From: Theobroma cacao
Lineage: Eukaryota > Streptophyta > Magnoliopsida > Malvales > Malvaceae
Assembly: GCF_000208745.1 (NCBI RefSeq)
Contig: NC_030853.1
Span: 7,902,896 to 7,966,895, forward strand
DNA: 64,000 bases
Reading direction: 5' to 3'
The notes beneath the pieces were generated by a model. That model had not been told where the DNA came from, did not search any database, and saw nothing but the letters and a program-made list of their open reading frames with translations. Position numbers and translations under genes: made by a program. Of the stretch, positions 62,734 to 64,000 are shown piece by piece; position 1 is the first letter of the stretch; every line of letters begins with the position of its first letter.

Positions 62734-63748
62734 TGTTAGCTTGAAAATGAGTATAGTTTTGATTATGACAAAATGATTCAAATTTGCATTTACTTGACTA
62801 AAATGATACTTGACAAGTTCTTGAAATAATTAACTCTCATACATTTGTTCTCACATGATTACAAGGTTAATTGTTTTAGTTGTGTGAATTCTTGAAGTTA
62901 TTAAACTTTCACACACTCACTTCAAAAATATCTACAAGCTTGAATGACTTAGTTGTATAAGTGTTAAACATACTTGAATGAGTTCTCCTTATGATCTCCT
63001 TGACAATTACCCTTGAGACATTTGAAAGTGAAAATTATGTTCACAAGTGGTGGAGTTTATCTCAATATATTCAAATGTGTTTAATCTTCACCAAGGTTGT
63101 TTTAAGCTATGAAATTCATTCCTAACTCAACATTCAATCACAAGAAAGATATGGCCAAAGTAACATGCTGAATTGATGGAGAAATTGAAAGTCTAAAGGC
63201 GAGAATCGATCCTAAAGCAAAACGAGTCAATCCAATGGTAGAATGATCAAAGAATGGTTGAAAATTATGAAGTATATAAGGCATAGGCAACCCTATAAGC
63301 TCCACAATCAACCCTGTGGCAAGATGGATTACAAATCACGAAGATACAAAGCCATGATATGAAGCCATAGTTGACCTTGACCTTGAGATAGAATTCTTGT
63401 AAAAATCAAGGATTTGAGAAGCCATAGTCGACCCTCAAGCCCTTATAATGAACTATACAAAGCTAGACTTCAAAAATACAAGCTTTCTAGAAATGGATCA
63501 ACTAGAGAACTTTCATACTTGATTATAGATAACCGTTAGACACAAAATTCAAAAGGAAAATGGCTAGTTTCTTGCTTTAATCATCTTCAACTGCTTTAAG
63601 AATCCTCCAACTATAAAAAGGTCAAACTCTTGAAAAGAAAAGAGATACAAGCCAAGCAAACCAAGCATTCTCTACATGATTTGAAATTTCTTTGTGTTTT
63701 CACTCCGATCTTTATATGTTATCTTTATACTTATTGCTAGGCATTCTT
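62734..63748 (+). repeat. SIRE-type Copia LTR, left part
   Basis: It starts TGTTAGCTTGAAAATGAG with GTTTTGATTATGACAAAATG, a typical SIRE-type LTR opening, right after the RT fragment. No coding frame. Another LTR interrupts it at 63749, and the rest, if any, is outside the window. Confidence 0.6.
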
Positions 63749-64000
63749 TGTCACGACCCGGAACCTGCCTCAGGCCCATGACAATCGCCGCGACGTCCTA
63801 ATTGACACTCATTACCAGGAATGCCAACCGAAACCCCGCAAGTGCTTACATATTAGTTTCTTTCCTTTCCTATGAGTAATCGTTGTTAATATCGAGTTTT
63901 TAGAGAATATTTACTATTTTAGATCAAAAACAATCAAAAAAATTTCGCCACACAGGGGTTATTTTGGTCATTTTTTCTCAAAAATTTTGAAAACAGCTAA
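63749..64000 (-). mobile_element. Start of another reversed chromovirus-type LTR (cut by window end)
   Basis: It begins TGTCACGACCCGGAACC. It is homologous to the reverse complement of the last ~250 bases of the element B LTRs (shared GACAATCGCCGCG-like and GAAACCCCGCAAG segments). It runs off the window, so solo LTR or full element cannot be decided. Confidence 0.8.

Overview
This window looks like plant nuclear DNA, probably from a eudicot. It is AT-rich, has one host gene with many short GT-AG introns, and is otherwise dominated by nested LTR retrotransposons of typical plant lineages (Copia, Tekay/Del-type chromovirus Gypsy, Athila-type Gypsy, SIRE-type Copia). The species cannot be named from the sequence alone.

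Layout. 92-6782 is an old Ty1/copia element with two LTRs, a perfect 5-bp target duplication (AGTGT) and a gag-pol broken by stops and frameshifts. 8944-14199 (minus) is the only host gene I can support: an 11-exon gene for an 829-residue WD40 protein, the plant UTP4 / POPCORN (PCN) orthologue, an SSU-processome (ribosome biogenesis) factor. 15652-17513 is an unclassified repeat with a second copy at 32457-34284.

From about 18.8 to 57.6 kb lies a stack of nested insertions. A degenerate Tekay-type Gypsy (element A) sits inside a ~251-bp tandem satellite. A minus-oriented solo LTR (21772-25506) is inserted in its gag region. Its 3' LTR stops at 32145 and resumes at 57450, so about 25.3 kb has been inserted into it. 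That inserted DNA contains an inverted repeat, a minus-strand Athila-type remnant, a SIRE-type solo LTR (36008-37080, TSD AAAAT), a young nearly intact Tekay chromovirus (element B, 42011-53005, TSD ATATC) and a solo LTR (54346-57151, TSD GCTTC). Element B has long similar LTRs, a tRNA-Met primer site, gag, pol and a chromodomain-like tail. Its pol is interrupted by an 83-bp GT-AG segment that behaves like a spliceosomal intron and is absent from element A.

After the satellite resumes (57595-58880) come a reversed LTR fragment of family A split by another solo LTR (59412-61853, TSD ATGGC), a Copia RT fragment, a SIRE-type LTR, and the start of one more reversed chromovirus LTR that runs off the window. 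Functionally, one housekeeping ribosome-biogenesis gene sits next to a retrotransposon graveyard. The mobile elements are self-replicating units in various states of decay and show no sign of working with the host gene.
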